Notes: generated by a model not told the origin, from the letters alone. Positions 44,177 to 52,413 are shown, counted from the stretch's first letter. The stretch: DNA of 64,000 bases from Streptomyces tsukubensis (GCF_009296025.1 NZ_CP045178.1:124001-188000); one strand, 5' to 3'. Translations and numbers: made by a program.

Positions 44177-47128
44177 TTACCCCACGATCACCTCGCTGAT
44201 CACCGGTGCCTCGCTCGCACCGCTTCCCCACACCAGGCGGACGGCGTCGACTGTTGAGGCGTGATGTGCTGTCAGCCGGGTGTACGCGCCGTCCGTACGG
44301 CCGAGCGTCTTCCACTCGCCGTCCACCCGGATCCGCACGCTCGCCGCCGTACCGCCCGACGCTCCCTCAGGGGCGAGGACGGTCACGGTGCGCACCTGCT
44401 CCGCCCGGTCCAGGGCGATCCGGAGCGACTCCCCCTGTCGCGGGGCGCGGGAGCCCCGGTAGGTGGTGGCGGTGTTCCCGTCCGCGACCGCGCCCTGGCT
44501 GCTGCCGGACGCCGCGGGCGGGTCACCGGTCACCGTCGGGGTGCCCGCCCCCGTGACGCGGAACTCCCGCACCACGACCCAGCTGGTCTGGTCCGCCGTC
44601 GCACGGGCGCGCACGTACCGTGCCGTGGTGCCTGCCGGGGCTTTCGCGGTGACGTCCGGCTGGTCCTTGAAGGAGGCCACCTCGTGCCACGTCCTGTTGT
44701 CGGACGAATACTCCAGGACGCCCTGGTGGAGGTAGTCGTCCTCACTGCCCGACTTGGCCATCTCCACGGTGATCCCATCGACGGGCCGGTCGGATCCGAG
44801 GTCCACTCCGACCCAGTCGTCCTTCGCCGCGGCGGCGCCGCTCCAGAAGTACGTGGCGTCGTCGCCGTCGGTCATCCGGTCGGGGACGTTGCCCGAGTAG
44901 ACACCCATCCCGCTCTGGCCCACGGGCTGCGGGGGCAGCCCGAGTTCCTTGCCCTGCTCCGTCAGCGCTCGGGTGACGAACGTGTCGAGTACGCCCTCCC
45001 CCACGGTGACCGGGATCTTGGCGCCCTTCATGTCGACGTAGACCGGCGCCTTGGCCTTCGCCACGAGACCGGGCAGCTTCTGGCGCGCCGCCCAGGCAGC
45101 CGCGCCGTGACCCGCCTTGGCCTGCTCGACCATGTCGAGCGCCGTCAGTGTGGCGGTGCCCCAGGCCCGAGCGGAGTCCAGCCAGGGGCTCGCGTCCTCG
45201 ACGAAGCCCTTGTCCTGGAGTGAGGAGCGCAGCACTCGCGGAGCGTCCCGCAGCTCCCGCAGGGCCGCGGTGAGCGCGCGGGAGGAGCCCTTGCCTTCCC
45301 AGTAGCGGGAGATGACGGAGGACAGCTCGGGCGCCTCCTGCTTGTTCAGCGACGAACTGTGGTTGACGTCGGTGAAGGCGCGCAGCGCCCGTTCGACATC
45401 CGGCTTTCCGCCCGCCATCTCCCGCACGGCCGCCCGGTAGGAACGGTCGGCGTCATAGGCCTCGTCGTTCCAGGTGTAGTCGGCGACCGTGGACAGCGCG
45501 AGCTTCGACGCGTACGGCTGGATCATCGGGTTGGCCGTGATCCCCGCGACCTGCTCGGCCAGCCCCTTCTCACGCCCGTTGAAGGGCCCGAGCAGGAGCC
45601 GGTCGGTGGCGTAGTCGTTGACCGGGTAGTTGTCCCAGGTCAGGATCGAGTGGCCGAACACCTCTTTGGCGGCGCGGGCCTGCGCGACCGTCATGGTGGG
45701 AGCGACGACCCCGACCCCGGTCCACTCGACGAGGACGTCCTTGTCGAGCTGCTCGGAGAGGGCGCTCTTGTACGGGGACGGGGTGACGTCGTAGTACTCC
45801 GTCGGCACCATCTGGAGCGGCTTCGCGCCCTCGTGGGCCTTGATGAACCGCTTGTTGACCTCGTTGAGGAGGTACGACTGCGCGGAGCCCGCGGCTCCGC
45901 CTCCCGTGCCGAACCTGGTCCTGTCGGCGTCACAGTTCCAGTCGGTGTAGCTGATGTCGTCCAGGGGAACGGCGAACTGCCGCACCCCTATGTCCCGGAT
46001 GGTCTCCAACTTGGTCACCAGCGCCTTGATGTCCTCCTCCGAGCTGTAGCAGACGCTCAGTCCCGGGGAGAGCGCGTAGGTGAACTCGACGTGGTTGGCG
46101 GTGGCGCGCTCCACGAGCTGCTTGATCCGGGCGAGTTGGTCCGCGGGGTAGGGGTCGCGCCACTTCTCCCTCAGATAGGCGTCGTCCTTCGGCGAGTACA
46201 CGTAGATGTTCATCTTGTGCGTGCCGTAGAAGTCCATCTGGTCCAGCCGGGCCGCCTGCGACCACGGGGTCCCGTAGAACCCTTCTATGGTGCCGCGTAC
46301 GGGGGTGGCCGGCCAGTCCCGTACGGTCAGGCCCCGCACGGTCGCCCCCGCGTGTGCGCGGCGGGGCAGCACCTGCTCCAGGGACCGCGCGGCGTAGTAG
46401 GTGCCGGTCGCGTCGACGCCGGAGAGGACGACACGTCCCGCGCTGTCGCCGTGCGCGCCGCCCGCGGCCAGGACGTATCCCTCGGCGGCGAGGCACTTCG
46501 GCCCCTCGACGCCGAGCGCGTCGAGGGCGGCGGCGGAGGAGGAGTTCTCACCGGGGCCGCCGACGTGGACCGCCAGCCGGTTGTGGCCGTGGGTCTTCGG
46601 ACCGACCGCCAAGTGCGAGGCCCCCGCGGCCCGGAGGGTCTTCTTCACGAGGCTGAGGGAGGCCTCGTCCGTCGACGCGCCGGTGACGACATCGACGGTC
46701 GAGGTGATCCGGACACTGTCGGAGCGGGCCGTCTGTTTCTGCGGCGTGGGCGTGATGACGGAGGCGCCCGCCCCCTGGGCGGCGCCGACGGGTTCCGCCG
46801 CGCTCCCGGATCCCGCGGCGGCGGCCGGCCCCGCCCCGGCCACGGTCAGCGGAGCGGCGGCCAGGGCCAGGACGAGCCCGGCCGCGAGCGGTCCGAGCAG
46901 CCGTCTGTCATGCGGCTTGGTGAGTGGCCCTGAGGGGTCCTTGCGATAGGGGAGTCCGATCAGGCCGCGGGGGCTGGTGCCGTGCATCGCAAGGCGCCGG
47001 AGAGTCCTCGTAGCGGAGCTACTAGGGCTTTTCGGCAACGCCGCGAGGTGCGGTGCCGGCCCCCGCGGCCCGGGCGCCCCTATTGCAAGGACCCCTGAAG
47101 CGGTTCTGAGGAGCTTCTTGCGGAACAT
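44177..47128 (-). CDS. Secreted GH84 beta-N-acetylglucosaminidase with discoidin domains, carrying an in-frame element insertion
   Basis: The protein has 983 aa as read. MFRKKLLRTASG is followed by 55 residues from the 162-bp element, and then the original signal peptide continues (PLTKPHDRRLLGPLAAGLVLALAAAPLTVAGAGPAAAA). A GH20b/84-type N-terminal domain precedes the GH84 barrel with the catalytic Asp pair in VPLDDISYTDWNCD (about residue 390); two F5/8-like modules form the C-terminus. The enzyme removes GlcNAc from glycans outside the cell. ATG 47128 has GGAGG 7 nt upstream and a DasR-like promoter. The insertion pushes the hydrophobic core from about residue 25 to residue 80, so export could fail or use an ATG inside the element (46987). 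Confidence 0.88.
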   Translation of the reverse strand: MFRKKLLRTASGVLAIGAPGPRGPAPHLAALPKSPSSSATRTLRRLAMHGTSPRGLIGLPYRKDPSGPLTKPHDRRLLGPLAAGLVLALAAAPLTVAGAGPAAAAGSGSAAEPVGAAQGAGASVITPTPQKQTARSDSVRITSTVDVVTGASTDEASLSLVKKTLRAAGASHLAVGPKTHGHNRLAVHVGGPGENSSSAAALDALGVEGPKCLAAEGYVLAAGGAHGDSAGRVVLSGVDATGTYYAARSLEQVLPRRAHAGATVRGLTVRDWPATPVRGTIEGFYGTPWSQAARLDQMDFYGTHKMNIYVYSPKDDAYLREKWRDPYPADQLARIKQLVERATANHVEFTYALSPGLSVCYSSEEDIKALVTKLETIRDIGVRQFAVPLDDISYTDWNCDADRTRFGTGGGAAGSAQSYLLNEVNKRFIKAHEGAKPLQMVPTEYYDVTPSPYKSALSEQLDKDVLVEWTGVGVVAPTMTVAQARAAKEVFGHSILTWDNYPVNDYATDRLLLGPFNGREKGLAEQVAGITANPMIQPYASKLALSTVADYTWNDEAYDADRSYRAAVREMAGGKPDVERALRAFTDVNHSSSLNKQEAPELSSVISRYWEGKGSSRALTAALRELRDAPRVLRSSLQDKGFVEDASPWLDSARAWGTATLTALDMVEQAKAGHGAAAWAARQKLPGLVAKAKAPVYVDMKGAKIPVTVGEGVLDTFVTRALTEQGKELGLPPQPVGQSGMGVYSGNVPDRMTDGDDATYFWSGAAAAKDDWVGVDLGSDRPVDGITVEMAKSGSEDDYLHQGVLEYSSDNRTWHEVASFKDQPDVTAKAPAGTTARYVRARATADQTSWVVVREFRVTGAGTPTVTGDPPAASGSSQGAVADGNTATTYRGSRAPRQGESLRIALDRAEQVRTVTVLAPEGASGGTAASVRIRVDGEWKTLGRTDGAYTRLTAHHASTVDAVRLVWGSGASEAPVISEVIVG
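46934..47095 (-). mobile_element. 162-bp MITE-like inverted-repeat element, copy 2 (in frame in GH84)
   Basis: It is inverted relative to the copies at 3027 and 57486, with exact TGA duplications at 46931-46933 and 47096-47098. Compared with copy 1 there are four base differences. On the gene strand it reads as 54 codons with no stop, because the target triplet TCA is a codon of the gene and element plus duplication equal 165 bp. It supplies an internal ATG at 46987. Confidence 0.92.
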
Positions 47129-47172
47129 CCACGATCCTCCACGGTTGGGCACCGGCCCCGGGATGGGGCTGT

Positions 47173-47206
47173 GGAGGACTAGACCACTCGACCGAAGGGG
47201 TGTCAA
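47173..47206 (-). promoter_or_regulatory. Promoter of the GH84 gene with DasR-type operator (dre)
   Basis: On the minus strand TTGACA (47206-47201), a 17-bp spacer and TCTAGT (47183-47178) form a strong promoter. AGTGGTCTAGTCCTCC (47188-47173) overlaps the -10 box and matches the DasR consensus AGTGGTCTAGACCACT at 13 of 16 positions. DasR is the Streptomyces GntR-family repressor relieved by glucosamine-6-phosphate, which fits a GlcNAc-releasing enzyme. Confidence 0.78.
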
Positions 47207-47273
47207 TGCTGCGTACAACTACGGGCTTTCGAGCACAAGCACGCACACGAGCCGCCCGCGTCTGTCCACGCGT

Positions 47274-48230
47274 TCAGTCCTGGGTCCGCGCGAGGAAGCC
47301 GCGGTACCAGTCGAGCGTGGCGTCGAGGGTCTCCTCCATGGGGACGGGCTCAAGGCCGAAGCTCTCCCTGATGGCGGTGGAGTCCATGGTCTGGCCCTCG
47401 GTGTGCTGGTAGAAGAGTTCGGCGTAGGACTCCATGAACATCTCGTCGAAGGGGCCGAAGGGCTTGGGCTCCGACAGGGTGCGGGTCTTGAGGGGCTGCC
47501 CCGTCCGCTCTTCGATCATCGCGTGGATCTCACGGACGGTCAGCGCGGGGGCGGTGGGCAGGTGCCACACCCTGCCGTCCCCCTCGGGCCGCTCCCCCAG
47601 CGTCGCGAGGCCGGCCGCGACGGAGCGGATGTCGGTGAAGCTGTGCGGGAGGTCCACATCGCCGAGGGAGACCGCTTCGCCGCCGGTGAGCGCGGCGGGG
47701 AAGGTCGCCACCCCGAGTGTGGAGATGAGGACGCGGGGCCCCACGAAGTCGGCGGCGCGGCCGAGGACCGTGCGCACCCGTCCCTCGCGGTGCGCGGCCA
47801 GGTAGATCTCGTCGAGTTCGGCCCGCATCCGGCCCTTGCGCCCCGTGGCGCGCCACGGTGTCCGCTCGGTCATGATCTCCCCGTGGGTCTCCCCGTAGGG
47901 GTAGGTCGTGTCGAGGACGACGAGGCGGGCGCCGGCCGATTCGGCCGCGCCCAGCACGGCCCGCTGCACCTGCGGCAGGTGGTCGACCTGGAGGTGATAG
48001 GCGACATTGACGCAGTGGTAGACGGTGCCCGCGCCGCGGATCGCCTCGGTGGCGCCCTCGACGGTGGAGACGTCACCCGCCGCCCGCACGACACCTTCGA
48101 GGGCCTCGCCCGTCCCCGAACGGTTGACGAGGCGGACGGAGTGGCCACGGCTCGCGAGTTCGGCGGCGAGCGTGGTGCCAGCGGGCCCCGACCCCAGGAC
48201 GACGTGCGGCTTCTTCTCGGTGACTGGCAT
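47274..48230 (-). CDS. NAD(P)-dependent epimerase/dehydratase (extended SDR, NmrA-like)
   Basis: The protein has 318 aa. The N-terminal Rossmann motif HVVLGSGPAGTTLAAELASRGHSVRLV has a Gly pattern close to that of atypical extended SDRs. DTTYPYGETHG holds a YxxxG-like region, but a clear YxxxK is not seen, so catalysis is uncertain. DLPHSFTDIRSVAAGLATLGE is common in epimerase-type proteins. ATG 48230 has AAGGGA 6 nt upstream. A dyad at 48296-48314 overlaps its promoter region. The substrate is unknown, and I see no link with the GH84 gene downstream. Confidence 0.78.
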   Translation of the reverse strand: MPVTEKKPHVVLGSGPAGTTLAAELASRGHSVRLVNRSGTGEALEGVVRAAGDVSTVEGATEAIRGAGTVYHCVNVAYHLQVDHLPQVQRAVLGAAESAGARLVVLDTTYPYGETHGEIMTERTPWRATGRKGRMRAELDEIYLAAHREGRVRTVLGRAADFVGPRVLISTLGVATFPAALTGGEAVSLGDVDLPHSFTDIRSVAAGLATLGERPEGDGRVWHLPTAPALTVREIHAMIEERTGQPLKTRTLSEPKPFGPFDEMFMESYAELFYQHTEGQTMDSTAIRESFGLEPVPMEETLDATLDWYRGFLARTQD

Positions 48231-48295
48231 GACGGTCCCTTCCCCGGCAGGACGCGTCACCGCATGACGACGTCCGGCGCTATCGGTCAACGCTT

Positions 48296-48314
48296 ACGTT
48301 AGAGACTGTAACGT
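48296..48314. promoter_or_regulatory. Dyad upstream of the SDR gene
   Basis: ACGTTA and TAACGT are arranged as inverted arms around 7 bp, in the style of TetR/MarR operators. It lies 66 bp before the SDR start. No regulator gene of that type is adjacent. Confidence 0.45.
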
Positions 48315-48417
48315 TCCCGATGACTCATTACCAATGACGGGGTCCCAGGGGCCGCGACACGACGGGTGTCCTCGGCACGCCCGCACCGCCTCGTCCCCGG
48401 CCGGGGCGGTGCGTGGC

Positions 48418-48702
48418 TCATCCGTTTCGGGTGTGCGCCGCGGACTTGAGGAGACGCGCGAAGAGCGTGACCGCCAGGGCCCAGAGCATGGCGGTACCCC
48501 AGGCGAGTACCAGATCGTCGTCGGTCAGTACGGTGAGCAGCAGGACGAGGACGGCGACGCCGCAGAGCAGGGACCACGGGTCGGCGAAGGCCCGCAGCCG
48601 CGACACCCGGCTGCGGTCCCCTCGGCGCACCAGGAAATATTCGGTGCTGAACACGGCGGCGATGAAGGCCGCCGCGCCCAGCCACAGCAGCCATGTACTC
48701 AC
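48418..48702 (-). CDS. Small membrane protein of unknown function
   Basis: The protein has 94 aa with three predicted helices: LLWLGAAAFIAAVFSTEYFLV, WSLLCGVAVLVLLLTVL and TAMLWALAVTLFARLL. The GTG start at 48702 follows GGAG with 5-nt spacing. I do not recognise the family, and no neighbour gives a role. Confidence 0.6.
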   Translation of the reverse strand: MSTWLLWLGAAAFIAAVFSTEYFLVRRGDRSRVSRLRAFADPWSLLCGVAVLVLLLTVLTDDDLVLAWGTAMLWALAVTLFARLLKSAAHTRNG

Positions 48703-48748
48703 CGTCGCTCCAGGGATCCGGTCCGCGGCCCACCGGGTGTTCCGGCTC

Positions 48749-49699
48749 TCACCTGCAGTAGCCCCCCTTGTAGGCGTCGGGGATGAACAGGCCCGCGGCG
48801 AATTTGATCTTCAGGCAGCGCTTGGCCGCGTTGGCGGCCACGGCCTTGGAGCCCACCAGCGCCGCGTTGGCGGCGTACAGGGCGTTGAGCGGGGGCGGCA
48901 GCAGCGTCGTCGAAAGCGCCGCGGTGGCCCCGTAGATGGCGATCCTGCGGGTCTCCGCACGACTGAAGTACGCCGTCCCCGTCACGATGCCCCAGGTGAT
49001 CTTCGGGTCCGCGACCACGGGGAAACGGGTGGTGGGCGTGGGGACGACGGTCTGGACGATGTCGTTCCCCTCGACGGTGAGGCGGGTGCGTACGTCCTTG
49101 CCGTCCGCGTCCTTCGCCCAGGGCGCCTCGATCTCGGCCTGGGTGATCAGGACGCCGTCGGGGTTCACGGTCCCGATGGCCAGGCCCCCGTCACCGTCCG
49201 GTACGACCTCGGTGTGCGCGGGCAGGGTGAGGGGGAACCGGTACTGGCGCGGAGCCGCCTTCGATTTGAGGACCATGAGGGTGCGCGCCGAGTCCGGCGC
49301 GGAGTACTGCACCACGAGGTCGGCCGAGTCGGCCGCGTCCGAGTAGAGGACGGTGCCCCGCTTGCCGACGACGGCCCGCGGCGCGTCGTGCCGGCCGGGC
49401 AGGCCGAGCCCGATCCCCTCGGCGCCCCGCGAACCGAAGAGCGAGCCCCACGCTTCTGCGGGGACCGTCGGCTGGTCCTGGTCCACCGCGCGGGAGCCCG
49501 GCGGGTCGGTGCGCACGGAGGGGATCAGACCGGGCTCGCCCGCCAACTGCTCGACGAGGGCGATCGACGGGTGTTCCGGCGGGTCGGCCTGGGCCGGGAC
49601 ACCCGAGACTCCGAAGCTCAGGCCGCCGGTCACCAGTAGTACCGAGGCGCGGAGCGATCGCGTGCGGGTGCGTCGTGGACGCGAGCCGATGAGGCTCAT
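48749..49699 (-). CDS. Secreted protein of unknown function
   Basis: The protein has 316 aa. A signal peptide (PRRTRTRSLRASVLLVTGGLSFGVSGVPAQA) is clear. The middle (VVQYSAPDSARTLMVLKSKAAPRQYRFPLTLPAHTEVVPDGDGGLAIGT, then FPVVADPKITWGIVTGTAYFSRAET) resembles the N-terminal beta-rich part found in many large actinobacterial secreted proteins that end in toxin-like or RHS regions. Here only a short Ala-rich tail with two Cys (RCLKIKFAAGLFIPDAYKGGYC) follows. It might be a short family member or an effector with a small C-terminal domain; no function is proposed. Confidence 0.65.
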   Translation of the reverse strand: MSLIGSRPRRTRTRSLRASVLLVTGGLSFGVSGVPAQADPPEHPSIALVEQLAGEPGLIPSVRTDPPGSRAVDQDQPTVPAEAWGSLFGSRGAEGIGLGLPGRHDAPRAVVGKRGTVLYSDAADSADLVVQYSAPDSARTLMVLKSKAAPRQYRFPLTLPAHTEVVPDGDGGLAIGTVNPDGVLITQAEIEAPWAKDADGKDVRTRLTVEGNDIVQTVVPTPTTRFPVVADPKITWGIVTGTAYFSRAETRRIAIYGATAALSTTLLPPPLNALYAANAALVGSKAVAANAAKRCLKIKFAAGLFIPDAYKGGYCR

Positions 49700-49927
49700 G
49701 GTCGTCTCCTGATCTCGGGGATACCAAGATCAATACGTAGACGCAGACCACCGGCCCCGCCCGCGCTGCGTGCCATTCGGGTAGCCCGCCCGGCGTGTCC
49801 CGCCGCCCCTGTGGGCCGTAAGGGGCCCGCGGGGCGTGCGGGCCACGGTGTCCCGGGTCGCAGAGGGGCTCAGGAGGCCGTCGGGCCGCACGGACACCCC
49901 GGCTCCGACGGACGCCCCGGCCCGCAC

Positions 49928-49957
49928 GGCCCCTTCGGGGCGTCCTCCGGAGGGGCC
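49928..49957. terminator. Hairpin at the end of the nine-gene cluster
   Basis: GGCCCCT (49928-49934) and AGGGGCC (49951-49957) form an outer stem with a smaller alternative hairpin inside. It lies 9 bp past the aldolase stop on the minus strand. Confidence 0.55.
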
Positions 49958-49966
49958 CGACCGTGC

Positions 49967-50587
49967 TCAGGCGTCGAGGGACTCCTTGAGCCTGGCCACG
50001 TTGGCCCTGACGTCCCCGCCCCGGTAGAGGTCGCTTCCGACGCTGGCGGTGAACGCGCCCGCAGCGAGCCAGTCACCGGCGTTGGCGACGGTCACGCCGC
50101 CCGTGGCCATGATCCTGGCGCCGGGCAGTACGGCCAGGAGCGAGGTGAGGTAGGCGATGCCGCCGACGTGGGCGGGGAAGAGCTTGGCCACACCGCGCTC
50201 GGCGGACGCGCGCAGTTCCGTGGGGGTGAGGCCGCCCTCGACGAAGAGCCGGTCGGCGGCGTCGGCGACCGGCCGCACCTCGGGGACCTGGAAGGGGCTG
50301 ACCAGGAACCTGGCGCCTGCCTCCAGCGCCTCCTCCGCCGTGTCCGTCGAGGTGACGGTGCCGAGGCCGACCGTCACGTCGGGGTGGTCGCGGGTCCAGC
50401 CGGCGAGCAGCGCCCGCCAGCCCGGGGTGGTGGCGGTGAACTCGAAGGTGGTGATGCCGGCCGCGACGAGCTCGCGGGCGAGGCCGTCCGCGGCGTCCGC
50501 GTCGGACGCCCGCACGGTCGGAACGACGCGGGCCGCGCGCAACCGGTCGATGACATCGAGCACCGCTGGGGTCAGAGTCTGGGTCAT
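49967..50587 (-). CDS. KDPG/KHG-type aldolase
   Basis: The protein has 206 aa, the usual length of Eda. It has the class I aldolase barrel: TTFEFTATTPGWRALL holds the catalytic Glu and phosphate-loop Thr, VGLGTVTS and FLVSPFQVPEV follow, AKLFPAHVGG carries the Schiff-base Lys, and IMATGGVTVANAG binds phosphate. Eda splits 2-keto-3-deoxy-6-phosphogluconate to pyruvate and glyceraldehyde-3-phosphate. It is the last gene of the cluster. Downstream of a DgaE-like ammonia lyase, which makes the same keto-deoxy acid from glucosaminate-6-phosphate, it completes a short pathway. Confidence 0.88.
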   Translation of the reverse strand: MTQTLTPAVLDVIDRLRAARVVPTVRASDADAADGLARELVAAGITTFEFTATTPGWRALLAGWTRDHPDVTVGLGTVTSTDTAEEALEAGARFLVSPFQVPEVRPVADAADRLFVEGGLTPTELRASAERGVAKLFPAHVGGIAYLTSLLAVLPGARIMATGGVTVANAGDWLAAGAFTASVGSDLYRGGDVRANVARLKESLDA

Positions 50588-50606
50588 GGGGTGGTCCGTC
50601 TCAGGA

Positions 50607-50900
50607 TCAGGAGGGGTCGGGTGCGGCGATGACGGCGAGGGCGTCCAGGGCCTCGGCGCCGTCCTCCCCGCTTGCTTTCAGGACGATCTCGTCGCCGCAC
50701 CTGATGTTGAGCGTCATCAGGGAGAGCACGCTGCGGGCGGAGACCTCGGGGCTCGGCACGGCGGCCCCCTCCGAGGTCCGGGGGCGTGCCACGGTGATCT
50801 CCGCCTCGTAGCGGGCGGCGGTCTGCGCGAAGAGGGCTGCGGGCCTGGCGTGCAGTCCGGCCTTCTCTGTCACGACGAGTCGGCGTTCAGCGGTGTGGAT
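50607..50900 (-). CDS. HPr-like phosphocarrier protein
   Basis: The protein has about 97 aa. It has the HPr active site EKAGLHARPAALFAQTAARYEAEITV with the phosphorylatable His, and the Ser site region SARSVLSLMTLNIRCGDEIVL. It would pass phosphate from PEP/enzyme I to a PTS permease, or act as a regulator. The start is unusual. The only ribosome site (AAGGAG, 6 nt away) faces an ATC codon at 50900, which gives the expected first strand (ERRLVVTEKAG). The first conventional start, GTG at 50873, has no site and would remove that strand. It lies between the DgaE-like gene and the aldolase, 19 bp before the latter. It is a paralogue, not a general ptsH, judged by context. Confidence 0.8.
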   Translation of the reverse strand: MHTAERRLVVTEKAGLHARPAALFAQTAARYEAEITVARPRTSEGAAVPSPEVSARSVLSLMTLNIRCGDEIVLKASGEDGAEALDALAVIAAPDPS

Positions 50901-51250
50901 GGCCTGCTCCTTGGAGTCGTGCGGATGGGCCCGTACGGCGGTGGCCGTACGGTCGGGGTGTGCGGGGGTGGTGGTGGCGCGAGGGTGGTGGTGCGAGGGG
51001 CGTCGATCCGTGCGGGTGGTCCGCGGCGGCCCTGGCACCGGCCCTCGTACGCCGCTTCGTACGGCGGGGCCTCACGGTCCCGGAGGCGGCGGACCGGACG
51101 CGGGGGCCCCGTGGAGTGGACCGGACACGCTGGTTCCACGGAGGTGGGCCTTGCGGTGGTGCGGTTGGCGTGACCGGAGATCGCCGGGTACCGGCGCCCC
51201 GGCGGGGCCGAAGACGGCGCGAGGACCGGCCGGACGGCGGGTTGTCGTGG
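50901..51250. other. Gene-free stretch inside the nine-gene cluster
   Basis: About 350 bp separate the DgaE-like and HPr-like genes. It is G-rich on the plus strand (GGTGGTGG tracts at 50968-50999). I found no gene and no clear promoter, only short imperfect hairpins, so a start of transcription for the last two genes cannot be excluded. Confidence 0.4.
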
Positions 51251-52348
51251 TCAGCCGCCGAGCAACGCGGTGATCCTGCGGGCCAGTTCGGCCTCGTCGT
51301 CCGCCGTGATGGGGCGGGGGTCGATGGAGAGGCGTCCGATGTTCGCCTGGTGGTCGCGGAGGAAGACCGGCGGGCTGCCGGCCGCGAGTTCCCGGGCGAT
51401 CTCCTGTGCGTCGCGCCCCGCCGCGGCGGGGTCGACGGTCAGGACGGCTCGGTAGATGCTCCGTCCCGCCTCGTCGCGTTCCACGGTGGCCGTGACGCCG
51501 GGCAGCTGCCCCAGCCTTGCGGCCAGGGCGGTCATGCGCTCCCTGCCCCCGTCGCCGGTCTCGTCGTCGCCGTACCCGCGCAGGGCCTGGAGCAGGCCGA
51601 GCACGGTCTCCTTGCCGACCTTCATGGGCCGGGCGATGCCCGTGTACTGGGCACGGCAGGCCTCGATGAGGGCTCGCCGGCCGCAGACGAGGCCGGAGGT
51701 CGGGCCGCCGATCGCCTTGCCACCGCTGTAGACCACCAGGTCGGCCCCGGTCGCCGGCCAGTGGCGGAGGTCGTCCTCGGCCGCCGCGTCGACGATCACG
51801 GGGATGTCGTGGCGGCGCCCGACGGCGATCATGTCGGCGAGGGAGACGCTCCCCTTGTGCACGGTGTGGTGCGACTGGATGTAGAGCAGGGCGGCGGTCC
51901 GCTCGGTGACGGCGCCCTCCAGGTGGGCGACGCTCACCTTGTTCACGGAGCCGATCTCGACGACCCGCCCGCCGCCGAGTGCCACCATCTGCCGTACGGG
52001 GGCGCCGAAGTTGACGGAGTGCCCCTTGAGCAGGAGGACCTCGCTTGGCCTGTCGCCCGGATCGGGCAGCCGCTCGATCCGGTCCGGATCGGTGCCGGCG
52101 ATGAGGGCGGCGACGGCTATGGCGATCCCGGAGGCGGCGCCGGTGGTGGGGCAGCCGTCCTCGGCTCCGGTGGCCTTCGCGATGACGTCACCGGCGACCT
52201 TCATCAGGTCGTCCATGACCACGTGGTTCCTCGCGGCCTCCGCCATGGCGGCCACCACCGTGTCGTCGAGGACGCTCCCTCCGAGCGCGGTCATCTTTCC
52301 GCTGGCGTTGATGGCGGGCGACAGCCCCAGTTCCTCGTAGACACCCAT
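51251..52348 (-). CDS. DgaE-like PLP-dependent ammonia lyase
   Basis: The protein has 365 aa and belongs to the SelA/DgaE branch of fold-type I PLP enzymes. The Schiff-base Lys is K211 in VVYSGGKAIGGPTSGLVCGR, PTTGAASGIAIAVAALIAG binds the phosphate, and VIVDAAAEDDL holds the Asp that pairs with the pyridine nitrogen. DgaE in Salmonella converts D-glucosaminate-6-phosphate to 2-keto-3-deoxy-6-phosphogluconate with loss of ammonia. The aldolase downstream would use that product. AGAGGAG lies 9 nt before ATG 52348. YhfS of E. coli is a related protein in a similar cluster, so another amino-acid-like substrate is possible. Confidence 0.85.
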   Translation of the reverse strand: MGVYEELGLSPAINASGKMTALGGSVLDDTVVAAMAEAARNHVVMDDLMKVAGDVIAKATGAEDGCPTTGAASGIAIAVAALIAGTDPDRIERLPDPGDRPSEVLLLKGHSVNFGAPVRQMVALGGGRVVEIGSVNKVSVAHLEGAVTERTAALLYIQSHHTVHKGSVSLADMIAVGRRHDIPVIVDAAAEDDLRHWPATGADLVVYSGGKAIGGPTSGLVCGRRALIEACRAQYTGIARPMKVGKETVLGLLQALRGYGDDETGDGGRERMTALAARLGQLPGVTATVERDEAGRSIYRAVLTVDPAAAGRDAQEIARELAAGSPPVFLRDHQANIGRLSIDPRPITADDEAELARRITALLGG

Positions 52349-52413
52349 GCGGGGCGGCTCCTCTGTTGTGGTTCTCTGTACGGTTCCCGGGCGTGCCTGC
52401 CGCCCGAGCGGGG

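Noticed and set aside
46934..47095. Reading the 162-bp repeats as structured RNA genes or riboswitches.
   Set aside because: They occur in both orientations, inside coding sequence as well as between genes, and are flanked by short target duplications, which fits a mobile element.
44177..47128. Calling the GH84 gene a pseudogene because of the insertion.
   Set aside because: The frame is intact through the element and the whole catalytic part is undamaged; only the N-terminal export signal is altered.
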